A stretch of DNA of 64,000 bases from Halomonas urmiana (GCF_005780185.1 NZ_VBUI01000023.1:1-64000); one strand, 5' to 3'; shown: positions 29,735-39,285, counted from the stretch's first letter. Program-made: numbers and translations. Notes: generated by a model not told the origin, from the sequence alone.

Positions 29735-29843
29735 CACAGTGTCGCAGGGAGACTGGCGCTGCCGCCCGCAAAAACACTGTAGATGGAAAGCCCGTGAGCG
29801 TCCAGCCTCCATCTCGCCCCCTTCATCACCGAAAGAGAGCCCC

Positions 29844-30269
29844 ATGACCCATCCGTACCTCGCTTCCAGCGACACCCACAGCAAGGTGGTCGGCTACCTG
29901 CTGTGGCTGTTCGGCTTCCTCGGCGCCCACCGCTTCTACTATGGCAAGCCGGTCACCGGTACCCTCTGGTTCTTCACCCTCGGGCTGCTCGGCATCGGCT
30001 GGCTGATCGATCTGTTCCTGATCCCGTCCATGGACCGCCAGGCGGACCTGCGTTTCCAGGCCGGCCCGACCAACTACACCCTGGCCTGGCTGCTGCTGAC
30101 CTTCCTGGGAGTGTTCGGCATCCACCGCTTTTACCTCGGCAAGTGGCTGACCGGCATCCTCTACCTGCTGACCTTCGGCCTCTGCGGGCTCGGGGTGCTC
30201 TACGATTTCTGGACCCTTAACGACCAGATCTCCATGCGCCATGCCCGCCGCGGCATCTTCAACGGCTGA
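29844..30269 (+). CDS. TM2-domain membrane protein (two TM2 units)
   Basis: A 141-residue protein with two TM2 domains. Each has a hydrophobic hairpin and the motif G-x-HRFY-x-GK: GAHRFYYGK (about 27-35) and GIHRFYLGK (about 92-100). Function of bacterial TM2 proteins is unknown. The ATG at 29844 follows an AAAGAGAG sequence. Confidence 0.88.
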   Translation: MTHPYLASSDTHSKVVGYLLWLFGFLGAHRFYYGKPVTGTLWFFTLGLLGIGWLIDLFLIPSMDRQADLRFQAGPTNYTLAWLLLTFLGVFGIHRFYLGKWLTGILYLLTFGLCGLGVLYDFWTLNDQISMRHARRGIFNG

Positions 30270-30332
30270 CCGCCGGGTGCTTTTCTACCGTGGAAGGCGA
30301 GGGTGCCTTCAGGATTCCCGCTCGGAGGACGC

Positions 30333-30977
30333 ATGTTGATCGACGCTCAGTTCTGGCCGTTCCTGGTGGCCATCACCCTGCTCAGCATGAGCCCCGGGGT
30401 GGATACCCTGCTGGTGATCCGCAACACCGCGCGGGGCGGCTGGCGCGACGGCGTGGCCACCAGCCTGGCCATCTGCTGTGGCCTCTTCGTGCACGCCACG
30501 GTCTCGGCGCTCGGCATCTCGCTGATCCTGCTGCAATCGGCCTGGGCCTTCGGCGTGCTCAAGCTGGCGGGGGCCGCCTATCTGGTGTGGCTGGGCGTGG
30601 CGAGCCTGCTGGCCGCCCGGCGGGGTCAGGGCCTTCCCGTGGCCGGCGTCAGCACGGAGCGTCGGCCCGTGCCGCTGTGGCGGCCGGTGCGCGAGGGGCT
30701 GCTCTCCAACGTGCTGAACCCCAAGACGGTGGTCTTCTACATGGCCTTCCTGCCGCAGTTCATCGCCCCGGGGGATCCCGCGCTCGCCAAGTCGTTGTGG
30801 CTGGCCGGCGTGCACTTCGTGGTGGCCAACCTGTGGCAGATCGGCATCGTGGCGATGGTGGGCAGCGCCGGACAGTGGCTTTCGAGCGCGGCGTTCACGC
30901 GCTGGCTCCACGGCCTGACTGGTGCCGTGCTGGTCGGCTTCGGTATCAAGCTGGCGCTGACGCGCCCGCCCGCCTAA
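30333..30977 (+). CDS. LysE/RhtB-family amino-acid exporter
   Basis: A 214-residue inner-membrane protein with about six transmembrane helices, the N-terminal signature SMSPGVDTLLVIRNTARGG and the family motif GLLSNVLNPKTVVFYMAFLPQF. It probably exports an amino acid or homoserine lactone-like compound; the substrate is not predictable. GGAGGA precedes the ATG. The heptad element begins 1 bp after its stop. Confidence 0.9.
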   Translation: MLIDAQFWPFLVAITLLSMSPGVDTLLVIRNTARGGWRDGVATSLAICCGLFVHATVSALGISLILLQSAWAFGVLKLAGAAYLVWLGVASLLAARRGQGLPVAGVSTERRPVPLWRPVREGLLSNVLNPKTVVFYMAFLPQFIAPGDPALAKSLWLAGVHFVVANLWQIGIVAMVGSAGQWLSSAAFTRWLHGLTGAVLVGFGIKLALTRPPA

Positions 30978-30978
30978 A

Positions 30979-31138
30979 CCGGACTTCGTCCGGAGCTGTA
31001 AGCCTTAAGCTTGAAGCTGGAAGACAAACCTTGACCCCAAAGCGGGTGACATCATGCTGCCTTCCAGCTTCCAGCTTCCAGCTTCCAGCTTCCAGCTTCC
31101 AGCTTCCAGCTTCCAGCTTCCAGCTTCCAGCTTCCAGC
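30979..31138. repeat. Heptad inverted element, copy D (between convergent lysE-like gene and slt)
   Basis: The start hairpin CCGGACTTCGTCCGG (30979-30993) is identical to that of copy B. The left arm (30994-31023) is four degenerate heptads (AGCTGTA, AGCCTTA, AGCTTGA, AGCTGGA). The right arm (about 31062-31138) is about eleven copies of GCTTCCA, the subtype also present in copy A. It abuts the stop of slt on the opposite strand. Confidence 0.85.
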
Positions 31139-33079
31139 TCAGTTGCTGGCCAGCAGTGAGCGATCGTAGCGCACCGAGGTCTCCGCCGGGGTCAGCAGCG
31201 ACACGCCGGTGCTGTCGCCGCCGTTGGCCAGGCTCTCGAAGATCACGCGATAGGCGAGCACGGCCTGCACGTAGTCGCGGGTCTCGCGGAAGGGGATGCT
31301 CTCGACAAAGAGGTCGAACTCCTGTGGGGCGTCACGCAGCCAGCGGTCGACCCGGTGGGGGCCGGCATTATAGGCCGCCGTGGCCGCCAGGCGATTGCCC
31401 CGGTAGCGGTCGAGCATGTCGCGGATGTAGGTGCTGCCGAGACGGATATTGACCGCAGGGTCGAGCACGCCGTAAGGCCCTGGGTCGTTCATGCCGAGCT
31501 GCCGGCTGACCTGGGTGGCGGTGCCCGGCATCAGCTGCATCAGGCCGCGTGCCCCGGCCGGCGATAGCGCATCGGGATTGTAGGCGCTTTCGCGCCGGGC
31601 GATGCCCATCAGCAGGTAGGGGTCGACGCGGGTCTGCCGGCCCCAGTGCAGGAAGTGGTCGCGATAGGCCTCGGGGAAACGCCACGCCAGGTCATCCCAC
31701 AGCTTGCCGGCGATGGTGGTCTGCACCAATCGGGCCTGCCAGCCGCGCCGCTGGGCATAGTCGGCGAGCAGGCGGGCCTGCTCTTCTGTGCCGCGCGCGG
31801 CGGCGGCATACCACTCGCTGGCGGCGAGCCCCGGCTCGCCGATGCGTAGTAGGGCTTCGGTGCGGCGCACGGCCGGCCACTGTGCCACCGCCTGGCGAGT
31901 CGCCTCGTCGATCCGATGGCGTGCCTGATTGAGGGCGTAGGGACGATCGAGGCGGTCGGCGGCGGCGAAGCCGAAGAAGTTGCGCTCATCGGCGGCTCGG
32001 GCGTAGGCCTCGCGCGCCTGGCCGTCGTTGCCCTGCTGCTGCTGTGCCCGCGCCAGCCAGTACTGCCAGCGGCTCTCGCCGCGCTGCGTCTCGTCCATCC
32101 GGTCGATCCACGCGATGACCCCGGCCCAGTCGCGATCGCCAAGCGCCGTCCTGACCCGCAGTTCGAGCAGATCGTCGTCGTCGCGTCGCGTCAGCAGGTC
32201 GTCGACCCAGCCGAGGTTCTGGTCGACGTCGCGGACCATGGAGTAGAAGGCCAGATCGTGCTCGATCGCGCGGCGATGGCGCGCCTGGAGGGAGAGGTGG
32301 GGGGCGAGCTTGCGCCAGGCCTCCAGGGCGGCCTCGGTATCCGCCCGGGTGAAGCCGTGCATGGCGGCGGCATACAGCGCGCTGGTGCCGCGGCACTCCG
32401 GCCCGAGGCAGGCGGGCGTGCGGGTGACGGCGGAGAAGTCCTGCTTCAATACGGTCATGGCCGTGCGGCCATTCTGCCACTCCCGGCCGAGCATGCGGCC
32501 GAGGTAGTCGGCGAGCCCCGTCTCGCCGGCCTGCCAGGCCAGGGTCATGCGCTCCCAGATCGCCTCCTGATCGATCTCCCCCTGTGCCCGCAGGGTGTCG
32601 AAGAGGGTATCGCAAGCATCCGGCTGCGAACGGCCGACCCGCCACAGCTCGCGTCCTCCCTCGGCGGCCGCCTGCAGGTCGGCGCCGAGCTGGGCGGTGT
32701 AGTAGTGGCAGCGACGATCGGTGCCTGCAGGCACGCCGTTGGCCACTGCTCGCAGGCTTTCGTAGCGTCCCGCCTCGCCATACTGCTCGATGGCCTGGCC
32801 GCGCAGCCACTCCCCTAGCGGGGTATCGTCGTGGCGCTCGATGAAGCTCAGCACCGCCTCGGGCTCGGCGCCGGGTAGGCGGGCCTTGAGGCGGTGGTAG
32901 TCGACATAGCCGGCCAGCACGTGATCCTCGATGGCGCGCTGATCGATCTTCTGCCACTGCTGGCTGCGCGCGGCCTGCAGGGCATCCTGCATGGCGCGGT
33001 CACTGCCCTGGGCGAGCAGCGGCAGGCAGCAGAGGGCGGCGGCGATCAGGGGCTTGCAGTGACCGAATGACGGGAGCAT
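31139..33079 (-). CDS. slt: Soluble lytic murein transglycosylase
   Basis: A 646-residue periplasmic enzyme: signal peptide (1-25), long alpha-superhelical ring domain (about 30-440), linker, and C-terminal SLT catalytic domain (about 470-610). The catalytic domain has the active-site glutamate in ARRESAYNPDALSPAGARG and the LMQLMPGTA motif, then AAYNAGPHRVDRWL. It cleaves peptidoglycan with 1,6-anhydro product formation. Confidence 0.94.
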   Translation of the reverse strand: MLPSFGHCKPLIAAALCCLPLLAQGSDRAMQDALQAARSQQWQKIDQRAIEDHVLAGYVDYHRLKARLPGAEPEAVLSFIERHDDTPLGEWLRGQAIEQYGEAGRYESLRAVANGVPAGTDRRCHYYTAQLGADLQAAAEGGRELWRVGRSQPDACDTLFDTLRAQGEIDQEAIWERMTLAWQAGETGLADYLGRMLGREWQNGRTAMTVLKQDFSAVTRTPACLGPECRGTSALYAAAMHGFTRADTEAALEAWRKLAPHLSLQARHRRAIEHDLAFYSMVRDVDQNLGWVDDLLTRRDDDDLLELRVRTALGDRDWAGVIAWIDRMDETQRGESRWQYWLARAQQQQGNDGQAREAYARAADERNFFGFAAADRLDRPYALNQARHRIDEATRQAVAQWPAVRRTEALLRIGEPGLAASEWYAAAARGTEEQARLLADYAQRRGWQARLVQTTIAGKLWDDLAWRFPEAYRDHFLHWGRQTRVDPYLLMGIARRESAYNPDALSPAGARGLMQLMPGTATQVSRQLGMNDPGPYGVLDPAVNIRLGSTYIRDMLDRYRGNRLAATAAYNAGPHRVDRWLRDAPQEFDLFVESIPFRETRDYVQAVLAYRVIFESLANGGDSTGVSLLTPAETSVRYDRSLLASN

Positions 33080-33237
33080 GGGGGACCTCTTGCGGTTCGC
33101 GATCGGCGGTCGGCCATGGTGGCCGATGGCGGCGGCCTTGAGTAGTGTCGCCGTAGCCCGACAGGCGACGGCTGTCGGGCGCCGCGGGGATATTCTATCG
33201 TGTAGCGGGATTCGTGCGGGGCGGCAAGGAGAGAAAG

Positions 33238-33606
33238 ATGGCCAGATTCAGCGGTGGAGGGCCGGTGGAGCGCCTGCGGCGACGCTCCCGGGTGCTGGGC
33301 CAGATGGGCCGCGCCCTGCGGCTCTTCCTGCCCATGACCCGCGACGTGCTGCTGCGTCGCTATCGTCCGGTGCCCTGGGGCGCCTTCCTGTGGATGCTGG
33401 TGGCGCTTTCGTACCTGATCTTGCCTCTCGACCTGATACCCGATGTCCTGCTGCTGCTCGGCTTGGTCGACGACGTGGTGATCGTCGGCTGGTTGCTGAC
33501 CCGGGTCGATCGTCACCTGGCGGGGTATCGCGTCTGGCGGGAGAACCGAGAAGGGGCGGGCGCGCCCCCCGGCGAAGGTCGACGCGACGACGAGCACCTG
33601 CCCTGA
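33238..33606 (+). CDS. DUF1232 (YkvA-like) protein
   Basis: A 122-residue protein with the DUF1232 core ALSYLILPLDLIPDVLLL and LGLVDDVVIVGWLL, two hydrophobic stretches separated by an acidic turn. Function unknown. AAGGAGAG precedes the ATG at 33238, which was preferred to one at 33214. Divergent from slt. Confidence 0.85.
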   Translation: MARFSGGGPVERLRRRSRVLGQMGRALRLFLPMTRDVLLRRYRPVPWGAFLWMLVALSYLILPLDLIPDVLLLLGLVDDVVIVGWLLTRVDRHLAGYRVWRENREGAGAPPGEGRRDDEHLP

Positions 33607-33651
33607 TACGATCGTTTGAATCTTTCTCGATAGGCGTCCCACGAGGTCCGT

Positions 33652-34176
33652 ATGCCCCCCGATCATCCCCCCGGCGCCGCCGACTGGCGACGCGCCCTGG
33701 CGCGTTTCGTCGCGGTTATCCCCCACACGCGCGCACTCGAGCTCGAGGTGCTCGAGGCCGGCCCCGAGGGCGTGCGCCTGCGCCTGCCCTGGCACGATGA
33801 CCTGCTCGGTGACGCCGCCCGGGGACTGGTGCATGGCGGGGTGCTGACCATGCTGCTCGATACCGCCTGCGGCGCAGCGGTGCTGCCGGCGCTGCCGGCG
33901 CCAGAGGTCTGCCCGACCCTCGATCTGCGCATCGATCACTACCGGCCGGGCGTGGCCGGGCAGGCGATCATCGCCGAGGCGCGGGTGGTGCGGGTCACCA
34001 CCTCGGTGGTCTTCACCGAAGGCACGCTTCGCCAGCAGGCGGGACCGCTGGCGCGAGGCATCGGCAACTTCGTGCGCCTGGGGCCGCGCAATACGCCGCC
34101 GGGTTTCGCCGAGGCGCTGTTCGCCGATGCGACGCTCGACGAGGCCCCTTTCGAGGAGAGAAACGACCATGCGTGA
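33652..34176 (+). CDS. PaaI-type hotdog thioesterase
   Basis: A 174-residue single hotdog domain with the motif GLVHGGVLTMLLDTACGAAV (about 61-80), characteristic of PaaI/YdiI-type acyl-CoA thioesterases. The substrate acyl group is unknown. It overlaps the next hotdog gene by 8 bp, so the pair is likely co-translated and could form a heteromer. Confidence 0.85.
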   Translation: MPPDHPPGAADWRRALARFVAVIPHTRALELEVLEAGPEGVRLRLPWHDDLLGDAARGLVHGGVLTMLLDTACGAAVLPALPAPEVCPTLDLRIDHYRPGVAGQAIIAEARVVRVTTSVVFTEGTLRQQAGPLARGIGNFVRLGPRNTPPGFAEALFADATLDEAPFEERNDHA

Positions 34177-34651
34177 AGGGTTCCACGACGTCGAATGGCT
34201 GGCGCGCACTCGCGCCGAGGGCGACGTCCAGGCGTGGCTGTCGCTGATCCCCTATGCCCGCCGCATCGGCGTCACGGCCGAGGCGGACCCGGACGGCGAG
34301 GGCCTGCTGTTTCGCCTCGATCCCCGCGAGGAGAACGTCGGCAACGTCCTGCTGCCGGCGCTGCATGGCGGAGTGGTGGCCGCCTTCATGGAGACTGCCG
34401 CGACCCTGGACCTGATGCTGGCCGCTCGTGAACCGCGCCTGCCGCGCATCGTCGATCTCTCCATCGACTACCTGCGCACCGCTCGGGTCATGCCGACCCT
34501 GGCCCGCTGTACCCTGCTGCGCGAGGGGCGGCGCCTGGGCAACGTCCAGGTCACGGCCTGGCAGGAGCGTGAGGCGCTGCCGGTGGCCACCGCACGCCTG
34601 CACTTCGTGCTCGGTGCCCCCTCCGCTCATCAGCATGACGGGGGTGCTTGA
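34169..34651 (+). CDS. PaaI-type hotdog thioesterase (second of pair)
   Basis: A 160-residue hotdog protein with ALHGGVVAAFMETAATLDLM (about 65-84), the same core as its upstream neighbour but low overall similarity. The ATG at 34169 lies within the end of the first thioesterase gene and has GAGGAGAG upstream. Its stop codon overlaps the -35 element of the htpG heat-shock promoter. Confidence 0.83.
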   Translation: MREGFHDVEWLARTRAEGDVQAWLSLIPYARRIGVTAEADPDGEGLLFRLDPREENVGNVLLPALHGGVVAAFMETAATLDLMLAAREPRLPRIVDLSIDYLRTARVMPTLARCTLLREGRRLGNVQVTAWQEREALPVATARLHFVLGAPSAHQHDGGA

Positions 34652-34674
34652 AAAGCCAGCGACGGGCCCCATAT
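34647..34674 (+). promoter_or_regulatory. Sigma-32 (RpoH) promoter of htpG
   Basis: CTTGAAA (34647-34653) and CCCCATAT (34667-34674) are separated by 13 bp, an exact match to the known RpoH consensus CTTGAAA-N13-CCCCATNT. It lies about 65 bp before the htpG ATG, and the -35 overlaps the stop codon of the upstream thioesterase gene. Confidence 0.88.
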
Positions 34675-34739
34675 CGACGACAGTTCCATATCGGTGGCGT
34701 CGCCACCATTGTCATGTCAATTAAAGGGGTCCGAGCCAC

Positions 34740-36644
34740 ATGACCACTGCCACCCATGAAGAAACCCTCGGCTTCCAGACCGAGGTCAAGCAGCTGCTGC
34801 ACCTGATGATCCACTCCCTGTATTCCAACCGGGAGATCTTCCTGCGCGAGCTGATCTCCAATGGCGCCGACGCCTGCGACAAGCTGCGCTATCAGGCGCT
34901 GGACAACGATGCGCTCTATGAAGGCGACAGCGAGCTGCGCATCGAGATCGAGCACGACGCCGAGGCGGGTACCGTCACCGTGCGCGACAATGGCATCGGC
35001 ATGAACCGCAACGAAGTGATCGAGAACCTCGGCACCATCGCCAGAAGCGGCACCGCCGAGTTCCTCAAGCAGCTCTCCGGCGAGCAGCAGAAGGATGCCC
35101 GGCTGATCGGCCAGTTCGGCGTCGGCTTCTACTCCGGCTTCATCGTCGCCGACGACATCACCGTGCGCACCCGCAAGGCGGGCACCGCGCAGGGCGACGG
35201 CGTCGAGTGGCACTCCAAGGGCGAGGGCGAGTTCACCGTCGCCGACATCGAGCGCGAGACCCACGGCACCGAGATCGTCCTGCACCTCAAGGAGGATGCC
35301 CGCGAGTTCGCCGACGATTTCCGTCTGCAGAGCCTGGTGCGCAAGTACTCCGACCACATCGAGGTGCCGGTGCGCATGCCCAAGGTCGAGACCGCTCGCG
35401 ACGAGGACGGCAACGAGATCGAGGGCAGCGAGACCACCACCTGGGAGACCGTCAACGAGGCCACCGCACTCTGGGTGCGCCCCAAAAGCGAGCTCACCGA
35501 CGACGAGTACAAGGCCTTCTACAAGCATGTGGCCCATGACTTCAGCGATCCGCTGACCTGGAGCCACAACAAGGTCGAGGGCAAGCTCGAGTACGTAAGC
35601 CTGCTCTACGTGCCCGGCCGGGCCCCCTTCGATCTCTACGAGCGGGACGGCGCTCGCGGGGTGAAGCTCTACGTGCAGCGCGTCTTCATCATGGACGACG
35701 CCGAGCAGTTCCTGCCGCTCTACCTGCGCTTCATCAAGGGCGTGCTGGATACCCGGGACCTGTCGCTGAACGTCTCCCGCGAGCTGCTGCAGCAGGACCC
35801 GCAGGTCGAGAAGATCAAGAGCGCCCTGACCAAGCGCTCGCTGGACATGCTCAAGAAGCTCGCCAAGGATCCCGAGGCCTACCAGACCTTCTGGAACACC
35901 TTCGGCAGCGTGCTCAAGGAAGGCCCGGCGGAGGATCACGCCAATCGCGAGAAGATCGCCGCCCTGCTGCGCTTCTCCAGCACCCATACTGACAGTGCCA
36001 TCCAGGACCAGTCGCTGGCCGACTATGTCTCGCGCATGAAGGAGGGCCAGGAGAAGGTCTACTACATCGTTGCCGATAGCTTCAACGCGGCCAAGTCGAG
36101 CCCCCATCTCGAGGTCTTCCGCAAGAAGGGCATCGAGGTGCTGCTGCTCCACGACCGCATCGACGAGTGGCTGATGAGTCACCTCACCGAGTTCGAGGGC
36201 AAGAGTCTGGTCGACGTCGCCAAGGGCGATCTCGACCTCGGTGAGATCGAGGACGAGGAGGAGAAGAAGGCGCAGGAGGAGACCGCCAAGGCCAAGCAGG
36301 AGCTGGTCAAGCGCGTCAAGGAGGCCCTGGGCGATGAGGTCCAGGAGGTCAAGGTGACGCATCGCCTCACCGATTCCCCGGCCTGCGTGGTGCTGCCCGA
36401 GCACGAGATGGGCTTCCAGATGCGCCGCATCATGGAGGCCGCCGGCCAGGCGATGCCCGAGGTCAAGCCGATCCTCGAGCTCAACCCCGAGCATGCCCTG
36501 GTGGCCCGCCTCGAGGGCGTCGAAGGCGACGGCTTCGAAGACCTGGCGCGCATCCTGCTCGATCAGGCGATCATCGCCGAGGGCGGCCATCTCGACGACC
36601 CTGCCGCTTACGTCAAGCGTCTCAATGCCCTGTTGAGCGCCTGA
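34740..36644 (+). CDS. htpG: Molecular chaperone HtpG (Hsp90)
   Basis: A 634-residue dimeric ATP-dependent chaperone. The N-terminal GHKL domain has [22 protein letters not shown] and [12 protein letters not shown] middle domain has the [16 protein letters not shown] segment with the catalytic-arginine loop, and a C-terminal dimerisation domain follows. Heat-shock expression is supported by the promoter just upstream. AAAGGGG precedes the ATG. Confidence 0.97.
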   Translation: MTTATHEETLGFQTEVKQLLHLMIHSLYSNREIFLRELISNGADACDKLRYQALDNDALYEGDSELRIEIEHDAEAGTVTVRDNGIGMNRNEVIENLGTIARSGTAEFLKQLSGEQQKDARLIGQFGVGFYSGFIVADDITVRTRKAGTAQGDGVEWHSKGEGEFTVADIERETHGTEIVLHLKEDAREFADDFRLQSLVRKYSDHIEVPVRMPKVETARDEDGNEIEGSETTTWETVNEATALWVRPKSELTDDEYKAFYKHVAHDFSDPLTWSHNKVEGKLEYVSLLYVPGRAPFDLYERDGARGVKLYVQRVFIMDDAEQFLPLYLRFIKGVLDTRDLSLNVSRELLQQDPQVEKIKSALTKRSLDMLKKLAKDPEAYQTFWNTFGSVLKEGPAEDHANREKIAALLRFSSTHTDSAIQDQSLADYVSRMKEGQEKVYYIVADSFNAAKSSPHLEVFRKKGIEVLLLHDRIDEWLMSHLTEFEGKSLVDVAKGDLDLGEIEDEEEKKAQEETAKAKQELVKRVKEALGDEVQEVKVTHRLTDSPACVVLPEHEMGFQMRRIMEAAGQAMPEVKPILELNPEHALVARLEGVEGDGFEDLARILLDQAIIAEGGHLDDPAAYVKRLNALLSA

Positions 36645-36657
36645 CCTTCCCGCCCGA

Positions 36658-36716
36658 GACGCCATCCGCGGATGGCGTCACCCACGTGCCGCCGGCCGCC
36701 CCCCTGGGCGGCCGGC
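36658..36716. terminator. Double hairpin between htpG and the GntR gene
   Basis: A 22-bp perfect palindrome centred on CCGCGG (36658-36679) is followed by an 11-bp stem GCCGGCCGCCC (36691-36701) with its complement (36706-36716). It lies between the convergent htpG and suyR-like genes. No T run follows, so assignment as terminator rests on position and stem strength. Confidence 0.6.
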
Positions 36717-36722
36717 GTGCGT

Positions 36723-37448
36723 TCAGAGCTCGTTGAAGTAGCAGTGATGCTGGGTCTCGCAGCGCGAGATCCGGAGCTCCAGCGGCTCGCCCTGGAGGTT
36801 TCGGGCCACCCGACGGATCTCCAGCAGCGGCGAGCCCAACGCTACGCCCAGCTGCTTCTGCTCTGGCGGGCCCGCCGCCACGGCGAAGAGGCGCTCCTCC
36901 GCCTTGGCCACGCTCTGCCCGAAACGTTGCTGATAGAGCTGGTAGAGGGTGTTCGGCAGCGTTTCTGGCTCTTTCTCCAGTGCCGGGAAACGGGCTGCGG
37001 AAACTACCAGTTCCTCCAGCAGTGCGGGCACGCCTTCCAGCTCCCGTACCCGCCGGATATGCACCACTTCCGCTTCCACCTCGAGTTCCAGCGTCTCGGC
37101 CTCTTCCACCGTGGCCGGTCGGGACTGGCGTAACAGCACCCGGGAGATGGGCATCGAGCGGGTACCGTCGAGCCGCGTGAGGTGAAAAAACTGGAACAGC
37201 GAGCGATCGTTGTCGTGAGTCGCGACCACGGTGCCCTTTCCTTGGTAACGGATCACCACGTGATCGCTGGCCAGGTCATCCAGCGCCTTGCGCAGCGTGC
37301 CCACACTGACGCCGTACTCCTGGGAGAGCGCGGACTCGCTAGGGATGAAGGTGCCGGGGGGCCAGTCTCCCGAAACGATACGTGACAGCAGCGCCTCCTT
37401 GATCTGCTGGTAGAGCGGGCGATAGCTGGGCGTCTGAGAGTCATTCAT
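36723..37448 (-). CDS. suyR: GntR-family (HutC/UTRA) regulator, probable SuyR
   Basis: A 241-residue repressor-type regulator. The winged helix (about 10-75) has PLYQQIKEALLSRIVSGDWPP and PSESALSQEYGVSVGTLRKAL; a UTRA effector domain follows (about 95-235). It is divergent from suyAB, with an inverted repeat astride the suyA promoter, so it most likely controls suyAB and itself in response to sulfolactate. The name follows gene context in known sulfolactate degraders. The ATG at 37448 was chosen because upstream in-frame sequence covers the promoter. Confidence 0.8.
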   Translation of the reverse strand: MNDSQTPSYRPLYQQIKEALLSRIVSGDWPPGTFIPSESALSQEYGVSVGTLRKALDDLASDHVVIRYQGKGTVVATHDNDRSLFQFFHLTRLDGTRSMPISRVLLRQSRPATVEEAETLELEVEAEVVHIRRVRELEGVPALLEELVVSAARFPALEKEPETLPNTLYQLYQQRFGQSVAKAEERLFAVAAGPPEQKQLGVALGSPLLEIRRVARNLQGEPLELRISRCETQHHCYFNEL

Positions 37449-37511
37449 GTGCGGTTCCTTAGGTTCAATCACGTAGCGGCATTCGGGCCCCTCGAATGCC
37501 AGAGTCTCTGA

Positions 37512-37570
37512 ACATGATACCAAAAAAACATATAGAGGACTTGACGGTCGTGTATCATGTGTCATATACA
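37512..37570 (+). promoter_or_regulatory. suyAB promoter with GntR-type inverted repeat
   Basis: TTGACG (37541-37546) and TATACA (37565-37570) form a sigma-70-like pair with 18-bp spacing. A 9-bp perfect inverted repeat, ACATGATAC (37512-37520) and GTATCATGT (37552-37560), places one arm upstream of the -35 and the other between the two hexamers. The local sequence is conspicuously AT-rich. Occupation of both arms would block RNA polymerase. Confidence 0.6.
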
Positions 37571-37667
37571 TGAGTTGAAGCTTCGCAGCAGTCAGTCCAT
37601 CAGGAGGCCTGTGTCCAGGCTGTCATCGAGATAACACCCATAACCTCGCAAGTGGAGAGGAGACATC

Positions 37668-37952
37668 ATGAGCATCGACTTCGTAGTACATGATGCCGAC
37701 GACAGTGTCGGCGTCGCGGTGGTCGAGGGAATTCAGGCCGGTCAGGAACTGACCGGCTGGGTCATGCAGGAGGATCAGACCATCACTTGCACGGTGAGCG
37801 ATCCCATTCCCATCGGTCACAAGCTCGCCATCCGCGATCTGTCGGAGGGAGACGCCGTGATGAAGTACAGCGTCGACATCGGTCGCGTGATCAAGCCCAT
37901 CAAGAAGGGTGAGCACCTGCACGTCCACAACGTCAAAACCAAGAGGTGGTAA
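37668..37952 (+). CDS. suyA: (2R)-sulfolactate sulfo-lyase, small subunit
   Basis: A 94-residue SAF-domain protein of the UxaA/altronate-dehydratase small-subunit type, with VSDPIPIGHKLAIRDLSEGD and a HVHNV C-terminus. With SuyB it cleaves (R)-sulfolactate to pyruvate and sulfite. Alone the family would also fit altronate- or galactarate-type dehydratases; the sulfonate assignment comes from the neighbours (ComC- and SlcC-like dehydrogenases, HpsN-like gene). A GAGAGGAG site precedes the ATG. suyB follows after 3 nt. Confidence 0.82.
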   Translation: MSIDFVVHDADDSVGVAVVEGIQAGQELTGWVMQEDQTITCTVSDPIPIGHKLAIRDLSEGDAVMKYSVDIGRVIKPIKKGEHLHVHNVKTKRW

Positions 37953-37955
37953 AAG

Positions 37956-39125
37956 ATGGAAATCAAGGGTCGCAAGTTTCTGGGCTATCGTCGCGAAAAT
38001 GGCCGGGTCGGGGTTCGGAACCACGTCATCGTGCTGCCGGTCGACGACATTTCCAACGCTGCCGCCGAGGCCGTCGCCAACAACATCAAGGGTACCCTGG
38101 CGCTGCCGCATCCCTATGGTCGCCTGCAGTTCGGCGCTGACCTGGACCTGCATTTCCGTACCCTGATCGGCATCGGCTGCAATCCCAACGTCGCCGCGGT
38201 CATCGTCATCGGCATCGAGCCGGGCTGGACCGGTAAGGTCGTCGACGGCATCAAGGCCACCGGCAAGCCGGTCGAGGGTTTCTGGATCGAGCAGAACGGG
38301 GATCACAACACCATCTGCGCCGCCTCCAAGAAGGCTCGCGAATTCGTGCAGCATGCCAGTGAGCTGCAGCGAGAGGAGTGCGACGTCGACGAGCTGTGGG
38401 TCTCCACCAAGTGCGGTGAGTCCGATACCACCTCGGGCTGCGGCGCCAACCCCACCGTCGGTGCGGCATTCGACAAGCTGTATGAGGCGGGCTGCACGCT
38501 GGTGTTCGGCGAGACCTCGGAGCTGACCGGGGGCGAGCATCTCGTCGCCGAGCGTTGTGCCACTCCGGAAGTTCGCGAGCAGTTCCAGGCCATGTTCGAT
38601 CGCTACAGCGACATGATCGATCGTCACAAGACCAGCGATCTCTCCGAGTCACAGCCCACCAAGGGCAACATCGAGGGGGGGCTGACCACCATCGAGGAGA
38701 AGGCGCTGGGCAACATCCAGAAGATCGGCAAGCGCTGCCGGGTCGACGGGGTGCTGGACAAGGCCGAGCATCCCGACAAGCCGGGCCTGTGGTTCATGGA
38801 CTCCTCCTCCGCGGCCGCCGAGATGGTGACGCTGTGTGCCGCCTCGGGCTACGTGGTGCACTTCTTCCCCACCGGCCAGGGCAACGTGATCGGCAACCCG
38901 ATCCTGCCGGTGATCAAGATCTGCGCCAACCCGCGCACCGTGCGCACCATGGGCGAGCACATCGATGTCGACGTCTCACACCTGCTCAAGCGCGAGATCA
39001 ATATGGAAGAGGCCGGCGACCAGCTGCTCGAGATGATGCTGCGCACCGCCAACGGTCGGCATACCTCAGCCGAGGCCCTGGGGCATCGTGAGTTCGTGCT
39101 GACCCGTCTCTACGAAAGTGCCTGA
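37956..39125 (+). CDS. suyB: (2R)-sulfolactate sulfo-lyase, large subunit
   Basis: A 389-residue UxaA C-terminal-type lyase, opening with [22 protein letters not shown]. It contains conserved cysteine motifs [24 protein letters not shown] and LCAASG, probably binding iron. With SuyA it performs the carbon-sulfur bond cleavage releasing sulfite. Its length fits SuyB (about 42 kDa), which is shorter than altronate dehydratase, where both domains are fused. A strong terminator follows, so suyAB is a two-gene transcript. Confidence 0.85.
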   Translation: MEIKGRKFLGYRRENGRVGVRNHVIVLPVDDISNAAAEAVANNIKGTLALPHPYGRLQFGADLDLHFRTLIGIGCNPNVAAVIVIGIEPGWTGKVVDGIKATGKPVEGFWIEQNGDHNTICAASKKAREFVQHASELQREECDVDELWVSTKCGESDTTSGCGANPTVGAAFDKLYEAGCTLVFGETSELTGGEHLVAERCATPEVREQFQAMFDRYSDMIDRHKTSDLSESQPTKGNIEGGLTTIEEKALGNIQKIGKRCRVDGVLDKAEHPDKPGLWFMDSSSAAAEMVTLCAASGYVVHFFPTGQGNVIGNPILPVIKICANPRTVRTMGEHIDVDVSHLLKREINMEEAGDQLLEMMLRTANGRHTSAEALGHREFVLTRLYESA

Positions 39126-39137
39126 TATGATCGCGAC

Positions 39138-39164
39138 GCCCCCACCCGACGGTGGGGGCTTTTT
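39138..39164 (+). terminator. Intrinsic terminator after suyAB
   Basis: A 9-bp perfect stem GCCCCCACC/GGTGGGGGC with a 4-nt loop is followed by five T residues. It separates suyAB from the transporter operon. Confidence 0.9.
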
Positions 39165-39285
39165 GCCTATGTAACACCTACCGCGAGAGGAGGGGCTGTT
39201 TTTATCAGGCGTTGGGTTCGTGACGACCCCGACGACCCACAGCAGGCAAGCTCAGCACGACAACGACAATATCTGGAGATACGCC

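Noticed and set aside
30290-31159. 289-codon plus-strand frame ending in the heptad array
   Set aside because: It is an alternate frame of the LysE-like gene continuing through repeat sequence (LPASSFQ units); no homology.
36658-36679. 22-bp palindrome after htpG as an operator
   Set aside because: It lies between convergent gene ends with a second hairpin next to it, so a termination or 3'-end role is simpler.
37668-39125. suyAB as altronate dehydratase genes
   Set aside because: The same superfamily, but no uronate pathway genes are nearby, while slcC-, comC- and hpsN-like genes are; the subunits are split as in SuyA/SuyB.
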